From assembly GCA_002831545.1 (NCBI GenBank), contig CP025095.1:1798001-1862000 (forward strand): DNA of 64,000 nt. The letters are read 5' to 3'. Of the stretch, positions 1 through 8,575 are shown one piece after another. This DNA comes from Streptococcus suis (GTDB lineage: Bacteria > Bacillota > Bacilli > Lactobacillales > Streptococcaceae). Both the position numbers and the translations under genes were made by a program. A model generated the notes under the pieces. That model was not told the origin of the DNA. It worked only from the letters and a program-made list of their open reading frames with translations, and ran no database searches. How positions within the stretch are numbered: position 1 is the stretch's first letter; each line of letters starts with the position of its first letter.

Positions 1-788
1 TTTATGCGGCTATTTTAGAAGAAATATTAGCTACCTATAAAAAAAATAATTACAAATTCTTAGTTTTCATCGGTGATGACAATATTGAGACCGAACGAGA
101 GTATATCCAAGAATTATTGGCTTATAATATCGAAGGATTGATTGTATTAAGTCATACCATTACTTCTGAAGAATTAGCCAGTTACAATGTTCCTGTGGTT
201 TCAATTGAGCGCGAATCACAATATATTTCTAGCATTGAAACCGATAACTATCTCGGAGCCATTCAAGCTACAGGTTCTTTAATCAAGAATAACTGTGATA
301 TACTTATCCATATTAATGGAAAATTGAAAGAAAATATACCTGCCTATAATCGAGTCAAAGGTTTCGAAACAATGTGTCAGGACAGTGATGTAGAATACAG
401 AATCTTTGCAACTGACCTAGGTAGTTCTTACCATCAGATTCAAACTGAATTACAGCACCATTTTGAGACGATTGAGGCTAACTATCAAGGTAAGCGCAAA
501 GGAATTTTCTTTGCTAACGATACCTATGCCTCTATCTTTGTCAATATCCTATTTCAAAAATATGGTCATTTCCCTGAGGATTATCGTATCGTAGGATTTG
601 ATGATTCTCCGATTGCATCGGAAACAATTATCCCATTGACAACTATCAGACAAGATTTAAAGGCTATTTCTCACACAGCTTTAGAAGTTTTGAGCCAGCA
701 AATAGAAGAACGAAAGAAAGAAATTATTTCGCCTATCCAACATCGCGAGATTGCTCCAAAATTGATTAAGCGCTCCACAACATTTTAA
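1..788 (+). CDS. LacI/GalR-family transcriptional regulator, C-terminal part (5' end outside window)
   Basis: The open frame runs in from the left edge, so the N-terminal HTH is not seen; a TTG at 117 is only an internal codon. What remains is the periplasmic-binding-protein-like effector domain of LacI regulators. A strand reading EGLIVLSHT is followed by PVVSIERE, a conserved SIETDNYLGA segment, a FFANDTYASIF stretch and the late motif IVGFDDSPIASETIIPLTTIRQD, typical of the sugar-binding face and the C-terminal subdomain. The family represses sugar genes until an inducer binds. It converges on a sugar-binding lipoprotein gene and an alpha-galactosidase gene, so control of alpha-galactoside or related sugar uptake is a reasonable inference. 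The specific ligand cannot be told. Confidence 0.88.
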   Translation, partial: YAAILEEILATYKKNNYKFLVFIGDDNIETEREYIQELLAYNIEGLIVLSHTITSEELASYNVPVVSIERESQYISSIETDNYLGAIQATGSLIKNNCDILIHINGKLKENIPAYNRVKGFETMCQDSDVEYRIFATDLGSSYHQIQTELQHHFETIEANYQGKRKGIFFANDTYASIFVNILFQKYGHFPEDYRIVGFDDSPIASETIIPLTTIRQDLKAISHTALEVLSQQIEERKKEIISPIQHREIAPKLIKRSTTF

Positions 789-794
789 AATAAC

Positions 795-839
795 GGCTAC
801 CTAGTAGAAATAAAATATCGTTACTAGGTAACCTTTTTT
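795..839. terminator. Rho-independent terminator between convergent genes
   Basis: The arms GGCTACCTAGTA and TACTAGGTAACC pair almost perfectly and are followed by a T6 run on the plus strand. It ends the LacI-type gene, and A residues on its left side let it work for the opposing lipoprotein gene too. Confidence 0.8.
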
Positions 840-847
840 ATTGTTCA

Positions 848-2080
848 TTACTTCATTGGGTCAAAGAATGCATTCAGTTTTTTCACTAATTCTGCTGAGT
901 TTGGATTTTTAACCATTTCAACAGTGATATTCCAGAACTCTTCTTCTGATTCCCATTCAGATTGCAACCAAACTACGTGTTTGTCAGTGAAGGCATATTG
1001 TGTCACTCCAGCAGTTTCTTCAAACTTACCTTCTGTATCTACACCTTCAACTGAAGTTGGTGAGCCATCTACATCGTAGTATTTCTGGATAACTTCTGGA
1101 CGAGAGAGGTATTCTAGGAATTTTTTAGACTCTTCTGGGTGCTCTGTATCTGCGGAAATAGAGAGAGCAAGGTCAGCTGCACCGATGGTGTAGTCGCCAC
1201 CTTCTTTATCACCAGGGAAGGTAAACATACCATATTCAAATTCTGGTTCTTGTTGGTTAACAGCTGTAGCTGCCCATGTACCTTGTGGAAGCATGAGAGC
1301 ATCTCCTGCCGCAAAAGCTGCCACTGCATCTGCATAGAGCGCGCCTGTCGCACCTTTTTGTCCATTATCTGTCAACAGTTGCAAGCGTTCTAAGACAGCT
1401 TTTGTTGTAGCATCATCTTGAATTGCTCCCTTTGCACTGCGGATTAGAATGTCTTCAGCACCATCAAAACCACCCGCAACAGTTACCCAAGCTAACTGAT
1501 GGTAGCCGTTCAATGACCAAGCATCGTTCAATGAAAGAGCAAACGGTGCTGCACTGCCATCAGCCTTGATTTTGTCTACCAAAGTCACAAATTCTGCATA
1601 GGTAGTTGGAACTTCGAGACCCAACTCTTTGAACTTATCTTTATTATAGTAAATACCATAAGCATTAGCTGTCAAAGGAAGGGTGTAATTTTTTTCATTA
1701 ACAAGATAAGGCGTTACAGCACCATCTTTTAGATGACTAAGACCTGCATCATCACCAATTTCTAGGAAACGACCATCCGCTGCATATGCTTTGAAGTCCG
1801 CATTTTGTGGATAAATGTTGATAACATCTGGCGCTTCGTTATTTGCCATACGGGTTTTCAGAACAGTTCCTGCATCTGGTACATTTGAAAATTTAACATC
1901 AATCGTAGGATTTTCTTTTTCAAAATCATCAATAATTTCCTGAAGAGTCGCTTGCATTTCAGGTTTTTGTGAGAAATATTCAATTTCTACCTTATCGCTA
2001 CTACTTGCATTCCCACAAGCAACCAAGAAGCTAGCAAAAGCACACACTGACGCACATTTTAAAAATGTTTTCATTTTCAT
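848..2080 (-). CDS. Sugar ABC transporter substrate-binding lipoprotein (MsmE-like)
   Basis: A 410-residue extracellular solute-binding protein of the carbohydrate-uptake type. The N-terminus is a lipoprotein signal: positive start, hydrophobic core and lipobox LVAC with the Cys near residue 22. The body has the family's DVINIYPQNAD segment, a YGIYYNKDKFKELGLEVP segment and AADLALSISADT. It would bind a sugar outside the cell and hand it to membrane permeases. It lies 12 nt after the alpha-galactosidase gene on the same strand, so alpha-galactosides such as raffinose or melibiose are the probable ligand. Unlike the classical msm/raf operons, no permease or ATPase gene follows; the next gene is convergent. 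It may therefore use permeases and an ATPase encoded elsewhere. Confidence 0.85.
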   Translation of the reverse strand: MKMKTFLKCASVCAFASFLVACGNASSSDKVEIEYFSQKPEMQATLQEIIDDFEKENPTIDVKFSNVPDAGTVLKTRMANNEAPDVINIYPQNADFKAYAADGRFLEIGDDAGLSHLKDGAVTPYLVNEKNYTLPLTANAYGIYYNKDKFKELGLEVPTTYAEFVTLVDKIKADGSAAPFALSLNDAWSLNGYHQLAWVTVAGGFDGAEDILIRSAKGAIQDDATTKAVLERLQLLTDNGQKGATGALYADAVAAFAAGDALMLPQGTWAATAVNQQEPEFEYGMFTFPGDKEGGDYTIGAADLALSISADTEHPEESKKFLEYLSRPEVIQKYYDVDGSPTSVEGVDTEGKFEETAGVTQYAFTDKHVVWLQSEWESEEEFWNITVEMVKNPNSAELVKKLNAFFDPMK

Positions 2081-2092
2081 TATAAAATCCTC

Positions 2093-4276
2093 CTAGATTT
2101 TGTTAAAAATATATTGTACACTAAAATAATCTTTTTGAACATGTGGCATTGTAAGCCCAATATTCATCAATTCATCCCCGTAGAATGTCTCTCCTAATTG
2201 TGGGCATTCATACAAGGCATCTGGGTCTAGCCCCTTCAACCGAACATGAAGCAAAGGCGCTTCTGGCTTGGCAAGAATTTTTACAAATGTAAAGACCGCT
2301 TGATTCTTATCTTGACTAACATAATTGGCAGCCCAGGTATTGGTCGTCTTTTTCAGACGGTAGAGCTGACCGAATTGTATCGTTTCACGAATGGAGTGAT
2401 AGGTTTCGATTTGCTGACTGATTTCATCCAATTCCTTTTCCGAAAGTTTCGTTAAATCCAGCTCGTAACCAAATGCTCCTCCCATCATAGCCACATTGCC
2501 TCGTGTAGCAAGAGGCGTGATACGACCAACCTGATGGTTTGGAACGGCAGAGACGTGTGCGCCAATTGAGGAAGGGGGATAAATCAAACTAGTACCTTCT
2601 TGAATAGATAAGCGCTCAATCGCATCTGTATCATCACTTGCCCAAGCTTGCGGCATGTAATACATGATTCCCAAATCATTACGACCTCCACCGCCTGCGC
2701 AGGATTCAAAAAGAATATCTGGGAACCGCTTGGTAAGGTGGTCTAATACACGGTAGAGACCTAGCATGTAACGATGGTGGAACTCAAAGCGCTGGTCATT
2801 TGCTAAACCTTTAGGGATATTGGTGATATTACGGTTCATATCCCATTTTACATAAGAAATATTGGCTGATTCTAATATGGAAGAGACGCTATCAATGATG
2901 TAGTCACAGACTTCTTGCTTGGTCAAATCCAACACTAATTGTTCTCGGCTGTAAACTGGTAAGCGTCCTTCTGTGCGAATTGCCCAATCAGGATGTTCAC
3001 GATAAAGATCGCTATCAATAGAAATCATCTCTGGTTCAAACCACAGACCGAATTTCATGCCAAGCTCATTTATTCGCTCTGCTAAGCCATTCAAACCATT
3101 TGGCAACTTATCCAAATTGACTTTCCAGTCACCCAATGAACTCTCATCATTGTTTCGTTTACCAAACCAACCATCATCCAAAACAAATAATTCAATACCA
3201 GCTCGACTGGCGACCTGAGCTAACTGTAAAATCTTTTCTTCTGTAAATTCAAAATAGGTCGCTTCCCAGTTGTTGATTAAAATGGGCCTTGGTTTGTTTA
3301 CAAACGATGATCGAATGAGGTGTTTTGTAATAAAGTGATGACTATTTTGTGTCATGCCAGTAAATCCTTTATCAGTATATGATAAGAGAACTTCTGGAGT
3401 TTGAAAACGATCATCCTTATCCAATTGCCATGAGAAATAGTGACTTTCCAATCCTAATCCCAATCGACTGGTTTCCATGGCTGTCGTTTCGACAAAGGCT
3501 GAAAAGTTGCCACTATAGACAAGGTGAGCTGAATATACATCGCCCTTGTCCTCACCTGCATCGGGTGAGGCAAGTGCTAAGAAAGGTGTTCTTGAGTGAC
3601 TTGAGGCACCTCGAATGCTACCAATCGAATACTGACCTTTTGTCAGTGGGGTCTGTGTCCACTCTTTTTCATAAGCATAACGTCCAGTCAAGCTGTGAAC
3701 AATGAAATCTTGATGTGGAAAATCTACCGTTGCAGATAAGGCCTTCTCTAGTTTACATGGATATTTGCCAGTTTGAATTGTAGCTGACCGTGCGAGATAG
3801 GAGGCTTCTTCAAAAACAGAATACTGAAGTGTTACAGTAACATCTGTCAACTGATCATAAAGATCAATTTCAAGACTCTCTACTTCTTCTTGATTTCCAA
3901 AACTTGCTGGTAATCCCCTCAGTTCTTTTTTCCCCTTGTATAATCGATACTCTTTGTATTTTAGGTCAAGAGTAACCCCAAATTCGTTCCGAACATCTAT
4001 TGCTGAGGTTCTAAAATCTCCCAGACCATTGCTAGAATATTCGAGTGGGAGGACATCCAATGAGTATGTCCTATCCCCAGTAATTGGACTCGGAGAAAAT
4101 GATCGATCTAAATATGTTATTTTGTTTCCATCGCTAAATTTTTCGATTTTTTTCCCAAAATAACGATGAACCAAATCACCAGTTTTTAATACTTGAATGA
4201 TATAAGAAAATTCTCTTGTTTTCAGGTGAAAAATCTGTTTTTCATTATAAATCTCAATCACATTCATCTCTCCCAT
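2093..4276 (-). CDS. aga: Alpha-galactosidase, GH36
   Basis: A 727-residue enzyme that hydrolyses terminal alpha-1,6-galactosyl residues (melibiose, raffinose, stachyose). The GH36 catalytic blocks are present: LFVLDDGWFGKRN in the barrel, the nucleophile motif KWDMNR, and the acid/base region ASDDTDAIERL; WFEPEMIS and ESCAGGGGRNDLG also match the family. Length is normal for bacterial cytosolic GH36 enzymes and there is no signal peptide, so it acts on imported sugar. It is cotranscribed with the downstream sugar-binding lipoprotein and divergent from an AraC regulator. Start choice is uncertain: ATGs at 4276 and 4267 both follow purine-rich sequence. A CcpA-like site upstream suggests glucose repression. 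Confidence 0.93.
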   Translation of the reverse strand: MGEMNVIEIYNEKQIFHLKTREFSYIIQVLKTGDLVHRYFGKKIEKFSDGNKITYLDRSFSPSPITGDRTYSLDVLPLEYSSNGLGDFRTSAIDVRNEFGVTLDLKYKEYRLYKGKKELRGLPASFGNQEEVESLEIDLYDQLTDVTVTLQYSVFEEASYLARSATIQTGKYPCKLEKALSATVDFPHQDFIVHSLTGRYAYEKEWTQTPLTKGQYSIGSIRGASSHSRTPFLALASPDAGEDKGDVYSAHLVYSGNFSAFVETTAMETSRLGLGLESHYFSWQLDKDDRFQTPEVLLSYTDKGFTGMTQNSHHFITKHLIRSSFVNKPRPILINNWEATYFEFTEEKILQLAQVASRAGIELFVLDDGWFGKRNNDESSLGDWKVNLDKLPNGLNGLAERINELGMKFGLWFEPEMISIDSDLYREHPDWAIRTEGRLPVYSREQLVLDLTKQEVCDYIIDSVSSILESANISYVKWDMNRNITNIPKGLANDQRFEFHHRYMLGLYRVLDHLTKRFPDILFESCAGGGGRNDLGIMYYMPQAWASDDTDAIERLSIQEGTSLIYPPSSIGAHVSAVPNHQVGRITPLATRGNVAMMGGAFGYELDLTKLSEKELDEISQQIETYHSIRETIQFGQLYRLKKTTNTWAANYVSQDKNQAVFTFVKILAKPEAPLLHVRLKGLDPDALYECPQLGETFYGDELMNIGLTMPHVQKDYFSVQYIFNKI

Positions 4277-4293
4277 CTCTTCTTTATGGTCTT

Positions 4294-4352
4294 ATTGTAC
4301 AAAATGAAAACGCTTTATTTAATGGCCTTTTGTATTTAAAACATGTTATAAT
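4294..4352. promoter_or_regulatory. Divergent promoter region with a cre-like (CcpA) site
   Basis: The gap between the alpha-galactosidase and AraC genes holds TGAAAACGCTTTAT at 4305-4318, which matches the catabolite-responsive element consensus at all but one position. A minus-strand -10 (TACAAT, 4294-4299) lies next to it, and a plus-strand -10 (TATAAT, 4347-4352) precedes the regulator gene with a good AGGAGG ribosome site. The cre lies just upstream of the minus-strand -10, a position suited to repression by CcpA. CcpA binding is inferred from the motif only. Confidence 0.6.
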
Positions 4353-4372
4353 GTTTCCTAAGGAGGATTGAA

Positions 4373-5212
4373 ATGAATATTCTAAATATCTATAATGAAT
4401 TGGATAGTCATAATTTTGACCTAAATGTAGACCATTACGGTGCCGAACAATGTGACAAGGGCTATTCCTTCGGTCCTACTATCCGTGATAATTTTGTCCT
4501 GCATTTTATTACAAAAGGAAGAGGGAAAATTCTTGTTGACGGAAAAACAAGTTATCTATCAGCAGGTGATTTGTTTATTCTTCCAAAGGATGTTTCCATT
4601 TTCTATCAAGCTGATGATATAGATCCTTGGACCTATATATGGGTTGGTTTTAGTGGTTCACGAGCAAAAGATCTACTTAATCAAAGTCAACTGCTAGAAA
4701 ACTACTACCTCCACTCCAGTCTAGAGTCCCCAATTCTAGACTATATGCATCAGATTAACCATGTTCAGATGCATCCCATCCCCTCTATCACTGAACTAGT
4801 CTTAATTGGCTACCTCAATCAACTCTTGGCTGCGCTCATCGAGGAATTTCCAAGTGAAACATTAATTAAGCCCGAAACACAAACCAAGCATTATGTTCAG
4901 CAAGCCATCAAGATGATCCATAACCACTATGCTCATCCAATTAAAGTTTCTGAAATAGCAGATTTTCTAGCTCTAAGCCGAAGTTATCTCTATAAGATTT
5001 TTAAGCAGGAAACAGGCTATTCTATCAAAGATTATATTTTACAAGTAAAAATGAATCGTTCTTGTCAACTATTAGAAGATGCTTCTCGGAGTATCACTGA
5101 AATCGCCTATTCTGTCGGCTACCAAGATCCTCTCACCTTCAGCGCAGCCTTTAAAAATTATTTTCATATGAGCCCGACAGAATTTCGAAAAACGCAAAAA
5201 AATAAGGATTAG
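4373..5212 (+). CDS. AraC-family regulator of alpha-galactoside genes (MsmR/RafR-like)
   Basis: A 279-residue protein with an N-terminal cupin-like sugar-sensing domain (GKILVDGKTSYLSAGDLFILP around residues 45-70) and a C-terminal AraC double HTH. In the HTH, IKVSEIADFLALSRSYLYKIFKQ is the first helix pair and ITEIAYSVGYQDPLTFSAAFKNYFHMSPTEFRK the second, with the usual P-T-E-F-R ending. It starts at an ATG after AGGAGGATTGAA. It is divergent from the alpha-galactosidase and lipoprotein genes, which is the arrangement of MsmR/RafR activators in streptococci. It probably activates that operon when an alpha-galactoside is bound. The exact inducer is not readable from the sequence. Confidence 0.88.
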   Translation: MNILNIYNELDSHNFDLNVDHYGAEQCDKGYSFGPTIRDNFVLHFITKGRGKILVDGKTSYLSAGDLFILPKDVSIFYQADDIDPWTYIWVGFSGSRAKDLLNQSQLLENYYLHSSLESPILDYMHQINHVQMHPIPSITELVLIGYLNQLLAALIEEFPSETLIKPETQTKHYVQQAIKMIHNHYAHPIKVSEIADFLALSRSYLYKIFKQETGYSIKDYILQVKMNRSCQLLEDASRSITEIAYSVGYQDPLTFSAAFKNYFHMSPTEFRKTQKNKD

Positions 5213-5243
5213 GTGATTTTACTCACACCTAGTCCTTATTTCT
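5201..5243. terminator. Bidirectional rho-independent terminator
   Basis: The arms AATAAGGATTAGGTG (5201-5215) and CACCTAGTCCTTATT (5226-5240) pair over 15 positions with one G-U. The stop codon of the AraC gene lies in the left arm. The hairpin separates convergent genes and is flanked by A-rich and T-rich stretches on both sides. Confidence 0.82.
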
Positions 5244-6404
5244 TTATCCAAAAACGTTTCTAAGCCGTTGACAGGCTTCTTCAATGACATCAAATGGAGC
5301 TGCTGCATTTAGACGCGCATGGTGTTTGCCCTCTTTACCAAAGCTTAAACCATCGTTCAAAATCAATTTTGCCTGTTCTTGCAACAATTCGAACAATTGG
5401 TCATGTTCCAGCTGATAGTCAGAAAAATCAAGCCAGATAAGGTAGGTTCCCTGGGGCTTCATGACCTTGATCCGAGTATGGGAAGTCAAATACTCTTCAA
5501 CATAATCAATATTTTTTTCTAAAATACTTTTTAACTCTGTCAACCACTCATCCCCATAAGTGAAGGCAGCTTCTGTGGTTAACAAACCAATTGTTGGAAC
5601 TTCATGCTGATTGTTTGCCAATTGACGCTTAGCAAAAGTCTTGCGAATGCTTGGATTTTCAATAATAGCGAAGCTATTTTTCGTTCCAGCAATGTTAAAT
5701 GTTTTAGTTGCAGATGATAAGATGATTGAAAAATCTTTGAAACTTTCATCCACCGTATTAAAGGAATCATGTTTGTGACCATATAAGGTCAAATCTTGAT
5801 GAATTTCATCTGAGACAAGAACGACGCCATGTTTCTGACAGAGACGTCCAATAGCTAAGAGTTCTTCCTTGCTCCAAACCCTACCACCTGGATTGTGTGG
5901 ACTACAGAAAATATAGAGTTTCACTTGATTCTCTACAATGTCCTTTTCAAGCTGGTCAAAATCAATTCTAAAAACGCCATCCACATCTACAAGTGAATTG
6001 GTAACAAGCTGACGATTGTTTAATTTGACAGTCCGTGCAAAGGGTGGATAGACTGGCGTATTAATGAGGACTGCATCCCCTTCTTCTGTCAAAGATTGAA
6101 TAGCCACAGTTAAGGCAGGAACAACACCTTCGATGAGCAGGATGGACTCTCTATTAATCTTGTAGCCATGCTGTCTATCTTCCCAGTCAATAATAGACTG
6201 ATAAAGACTGTCACTAGCATAGGGATAACCAAAGACGTGATGATCTGCGTAGTCACGGATTACTTGGCGAATTTCTGGAAGTGGCTCAAAGTCCATATCT
6301 GCAATCCATAAAGGTAAGAGTTCAGGATCAGCTTCTACTTTTTTCCATTTTTCAGCATGGTGCGTTAGGCGATTTGGCTTACTAGTAAAATCATATCTGG
6401 TCAT
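5244..6404 (-). CDS. patB: MalY/PatB-family PLP-dependent C-S beta-lyase
   Basis: A 386-residue fold-type I PLP enzyme of the MalY/PatB class, annotated in relatives as cystathionine beta-lyase or aminotransferase. It cleaves cystathionine to homocysteine, pyruvate and ammonia, or cysteine to sulfide. Family marks are LPLWIADMDFEPLPEI near the N-terminus, YIFCSPHNPGGRVW, LVSDEIHQDL and the PLP-lysine segment ILSSATKTFNIAG. The start overlaps the neighbourhood of the upstream gene's stop (1-nt gap) and is preceded by GGAGGGATAAG, so the two are translated as one operon. In streptococci such lyases also make hydrogen sulfide. MalY-like regulatory activity cannot be judged. Confidence 0.88.
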   Translation of the reverse strand: MTRYDFTSKPNRLTHHAEKWKKVEADPELLPLWIADMDFEPLPEIRQVIRDYADHHVFGYPYASDSLYQSIIDWEDRQHGYKINRESILLIEGVVPALTVAIQSLTEEGDAVLINTPVYPPFARTVKLNNRQLVTNSLVDVDGVFRIDFDQLEKDIVENQVKLYIFCSPHNPGGRVWSKEELLAIGRLCQKHGVVLVSDEIHQDLTLYGHKHDSFNTVDESFKDFSIILSSATKTFNIAGTKNSFAIIENPSIRKTFAKRQLANNQHEVPTIGLLTTEAAFTYGDEWLTELKSILEKNIDYVEEYLTSHTRIKVMKPQGTYLIWLDFSDYQLEHDQLFELLQEQAKLILNDGLSFGKEGKHHARLNAAAPFDVIEEACQRLRNVFG

Positions 6405-6405
6405 C

Positions 6406-7497
6406 TTATCCCTCCAAGGCTACTTCCAAGTCGGCAATCAAATCATCCGCATCCTCAATACCGATAGACAAGCGAAGCAGATCATCTGTCAAACCGTATG
6501 AATGACGGGTATCAGCTGGAATGTCTGCGTGAGTCTGGGTAGCTGGATAAGTAATCAAACTTTCTACCCCACCCAAGCTTTCCGCAAAAGTAAAGATTTT
6601 CAAGGTATTTAGAATGTGTGGAATCTTGCTCTCATCAACCACCTTCAATGAAATCATCCCACCTTTACCTGTGTAAAATACTTGCTTCACTGCAGGATTC
6701 TTCTCCAAATAGGCAACAATTTTCTGAGCATTTTGTGTCGCCCGCTCCATTCGAAGCGAAAGAGTTTTCAAGCCACGCATGAGTAAATAAGCATCCAGTG
6801 GCGATAGGGTTGGGCCTGTTGTATTTTGGTCATAAAATAGCTTATCGTACAAGACTTTATCATTGGTCATCAAAGCGCCAGCTAGTACATCATTATGCCC
6901 AGATAGGTACTTGGTTGCTGAATGTAGGACAACATCCGCTCCTAGAACAAGTGGATTTTGGTAGATAGGGCTGTAAAAAGTGTTATCGACAATCACCTTA
7001 GCACCTTTGGCATGGGCGATAGCCGAAACCTTAGCGATGTCAAACTCCACCATGAGTGGGTTAGTCGGTGTCTCCAGATAAACATAGTCTGTCTCTTCGG
7101 TGATGGCTGCAATCAGCTCCTCCTCGGTGTTTGCATAGGTAAATTGAAATCTACCGATACTCTCTTGCTCATTGAACCAGCGGAAGGAACCACCGTACAA
7201 ATCACGCGCCGCTACCACTTGACTCCCTACAGGAAAACCATTAAAAAGTAAGACCAGAGCAGCCATTCCCGAGCTCGTTGCTAGGGCATAGTCGGCCTTT
7301 TCAATAGCTGCCAAAGTCGTCTCTAGACTGGCACGTGTCGGATTTTTTGTTCTCGTGTAGTCATAACCTGTCGATTGACCAAACTCAGGGTGTTGATAGG
7401 TCGTCGAAAGGTGGATAGGGGAAATCAAGGCACCTGTTCTCTCATCGCTATTGATGCCCGTATGCGCTAAAATCGTATCAATCTTATAATCTGTCAT
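6406..7497 (-). CDS. Cys/Met metabolism PLP enzyme (cystathionine gamma-synthase / gamma-lyase type)
   Basis: A 363-residue member of the Cys/Met PLP-enzyme family. Visible motifs are STTYQHPEFGQSTGYDYTRTKNPTR near the N-terminus, ALATSSGMAAL for cofactor phosphate binding, VYLETPTNPLM, VDNTF and the PLP-lysine motif LHSATKYLSGHND. Cystathionine gamma-synthase and gamma-lyase cannot be told apart safely by eye. The pairing with a downstream beta-lyase favours the transsulfuration route from O-acylhomoserine or cysteine to homocysteine. It is the first gene of the pair, starting at an ATG after TTGGAG. The C-terminal SIGIEDADDLIADLEVAL block is complete. No T-box or S-box leader was found upstream. 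Confidence 0.88.
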   Translation of the reverse strand: MTDYKIDTILAHTGINSDERTGALISPIHLSTTYQHPEFGQSTGYDYTRTKNPTRASLETTLAAIEKADYALATSSGMAALVLLFNGFPVGSQVVAARDLYGGSFRWFNEQESIGRFQFTYANTEEELIAAITEETDYVYLETPTNPLMVEFDIAKVSAIAHAKGAKVIVDNTFYSPIYQNPLVLGADVVLHSATKYLSGHNDVLAGALMTNDKVLYDKLFYDQNTTGPTLSPLDAYLLMRGLKTLSLRMERATQNAQKIVAYLEKNPAVKQVFYTGKGGMISLKVVDESKIPHILNTLKIFTFAESLGGVESLITYPATQTHADIPADTRHSYGLTDDLLRLSIGIEDADDLIADLEVALEG

Positions 7498-7699
7498 AAC
7501 ATCTACTCCAATCTAACTTACAATATAGTCTAGCATGAAATAGGAGATTTGGTGTGAAAAATATCCAAAAATACTTATAGAAAAATAGGGAGCCTTGTTA
7601 TAGTTTTTCTTTATAACAATAACCATACTGGATTTACCGATAAATACTTTTAAATCTATACATTATTTGATATAATAAAAGAAAGAGAGGTGAGTGAAT
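7498..7699. promoter_or_regulatory. Divergent promoter region
   Basis: About 200 nt between the cystathionine operon and the small membrane genes. The plus strand has an extended -10, TGATATAAT ending at 7676, followed by AGAGAGGTG as the ribosome site. On the minus strand a ribosome site TTGGAG precedes the cystathionine gene. No riboswitch-like fold was recognised. Confidence 0.5.
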
Positions 7700-7966
7700 A
7701 TGAAATTCCAGTTTAACAAGCATTTCTATCGTTATAGCGCCTTCTATTCTCTAGTTTTTTGGTCTTGTTTTTTTCTTTCAGACATTTTGCTAGACTCTTC
7801 CCAAACGCCTGCATGGTATAGCCTATTAGCCTGTCTGATTATTTTTATCAATGCCATTCGAACCTTTTTCTTCAAGGAAGAAAAAGAACTCACTCGCATG
7901 GGCTACATCTTCTATATCGGATTGATTGTGGTGATTATCTATCTGAAATTCATTTTGGGTAAATAG
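7700..7966 (+). CDS. Small membrane protein, tandem paralog 1
   Basis: An 88-residue protein of unknown function. It begins with FQFNKHFYRYSAFYS and has three hydrophobic segments (roughly residues 15-32, 38-55 and 66-85). The ATG at 7700 is chosen over an upstream in-frame GTG because AGAGAGGTG sits 7 nt before it. It is the first of three consecutive genes encoding proteins of 83-88 residues that share the N-terminal pattern FNKxFYRxxxFY and three membrane segments. This one has a charged loop FFKEEKELTR between segments 2 and 3. I do not recognise the family. Confidence 0.75.
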   Translation: MKFQFNKHFYRYSAFYSLVFWSCFFLSDILLDSSQTPAWYSLLACLIIFINAIRTFFFKEEKELTRMGYIFYIGLIVVIIYLKFILGK

Positions 7967-7979
7967 AAAGGAGCTTACT

Positions 7980-8234
7980 ATGTCTAAAAAATTCAATAAA
8001 GCATTCTATCGGACCTGGGAATTTTACTTGTCTCTTGCCTGTATCCTACAAGTGATTTCTGCAGCTATACATGGACCATTTTGGTTTATCCATTTTCTCA
8101 AGCTTGGACTCGGACTTTATGCTGGTTATCTAGCTTTCTTTAAGTCACGTAGCTGGATTAAAAAAACATGGCAAATTTATCTAACGATTAGTTTTATTGT
8201 CGCTTGGACAATCATTTCCTTCTTTGTACTGTGA
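7980..8234 (+). CDS. Small membrane protein, tandem paralog 2
   Basis: An 84-residue protein starting MSKKFNKAFYRTWEFYL, with three predicted membrane segments and an FFKSRSWIKKTWQIYL loop before the last one. The ribosome site GAAAGGAG precedes the ATG. It is 13 nt after paralog 1 and 9 nt before paralog 3, so the three are surely one transcript. It is closer to paralog 3 than to paralog 1: both have a WQIYL segment opening the last helix. Function is unknown. Local duplication is the simplest origin. Confidence 0.75.
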   Translation: MSKKFNKAFYRTWEFYLSLACILQVISAAIHGPFWFIHFLKLGLGLYAGYLAFFKSRSWIKKTWQIYLTISFIVAWTIISFFVL

Positions 8235-8243
8235 GGATTTTAT

Positions 8244-8495
8244 ATGTTTAAAGAATTTAATAAAGAATATTATCGGAGTTTGAATTTTTATTTAATGATA
8301 TTGTTGTTATTAGGTAGCATTGGAGAATGGTTGGACAAGGGGCCTAGCCTCTGGTTTGGACTTTTGCTATTTGCTACTGTCGGTACTGCCCGTAGTGCCT
8401 TTTGGTCTAAAGAATGGACCTTAAAAGCAAATTGGCAAATCTATCTCTGCATCGCATTCTTGCTTGTTGGGGCTTGGGTAGAATTTTTTGTTTAA
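8244..8495 (+). CDS. Small membrane protein, tandem paralog 3
   Basis: An 83-residue protein starting MFKEFNKEYYRSLNFYL. It has three hydrophobic segments and the shared loop FWSKEWTLKANWQIYL before the third. GTGAGGATTTTAT precedes the ATG. It is the last gene of the trio. Within 50 nt downstream come a T-rich stretch and then the promoter of the methyltransferase gene. No enzymatic motif, cysteine cluster or signal-peptidase site is visible. The conserved aromatic/basic start may form an amphipathic membrane-surface helix, which is speculation. Confidence 0.75.
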   Translation: MFKEFNKEYYRSLNFYLMILLLLGSIGEWLDKGPSLWFGLLLFATVGTARSAFWSKEWTLKANWQIYLCIAFLLVGAWVEFFV

Positions 8496-8560
8496 GAGTT
8501 GAGGGCGGGGTATTCGCTCTCTTTTTTCATTCAAAATAAACAGTGATTTTCATTCAAAGA

Positions 8561-8569
8561 TGGTATAAT
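8561..8569 (+). promoter_or_regulatory. Extended -10 promoter of the methyltransferase gene
   Basis: TGGTATAAT is a full extended -10 (TGnTATAAT) ending 6 nt before the ATG at 8576. A transcription start 6-8 nt after the -10 falls on or next to that ATG. There is no room for a ribosome-binding site, so the mRNA is probably leaderless. Confidence 0.65.
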
Positions 8570-8575
8570 ATACCT

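Noticed and set aside
117-788. A complete 223-residue LacI protein starting at a TTG
   Set aside because: The frame continues to the left edge without a stop, so the start is artificial and the gene is partial.
6406-7690. A T-box or SAM riboswitch before the cystathionine operon
   Set aside because: No T-box motif, no terminator and no S-box core were found in the 200 nt upstream.
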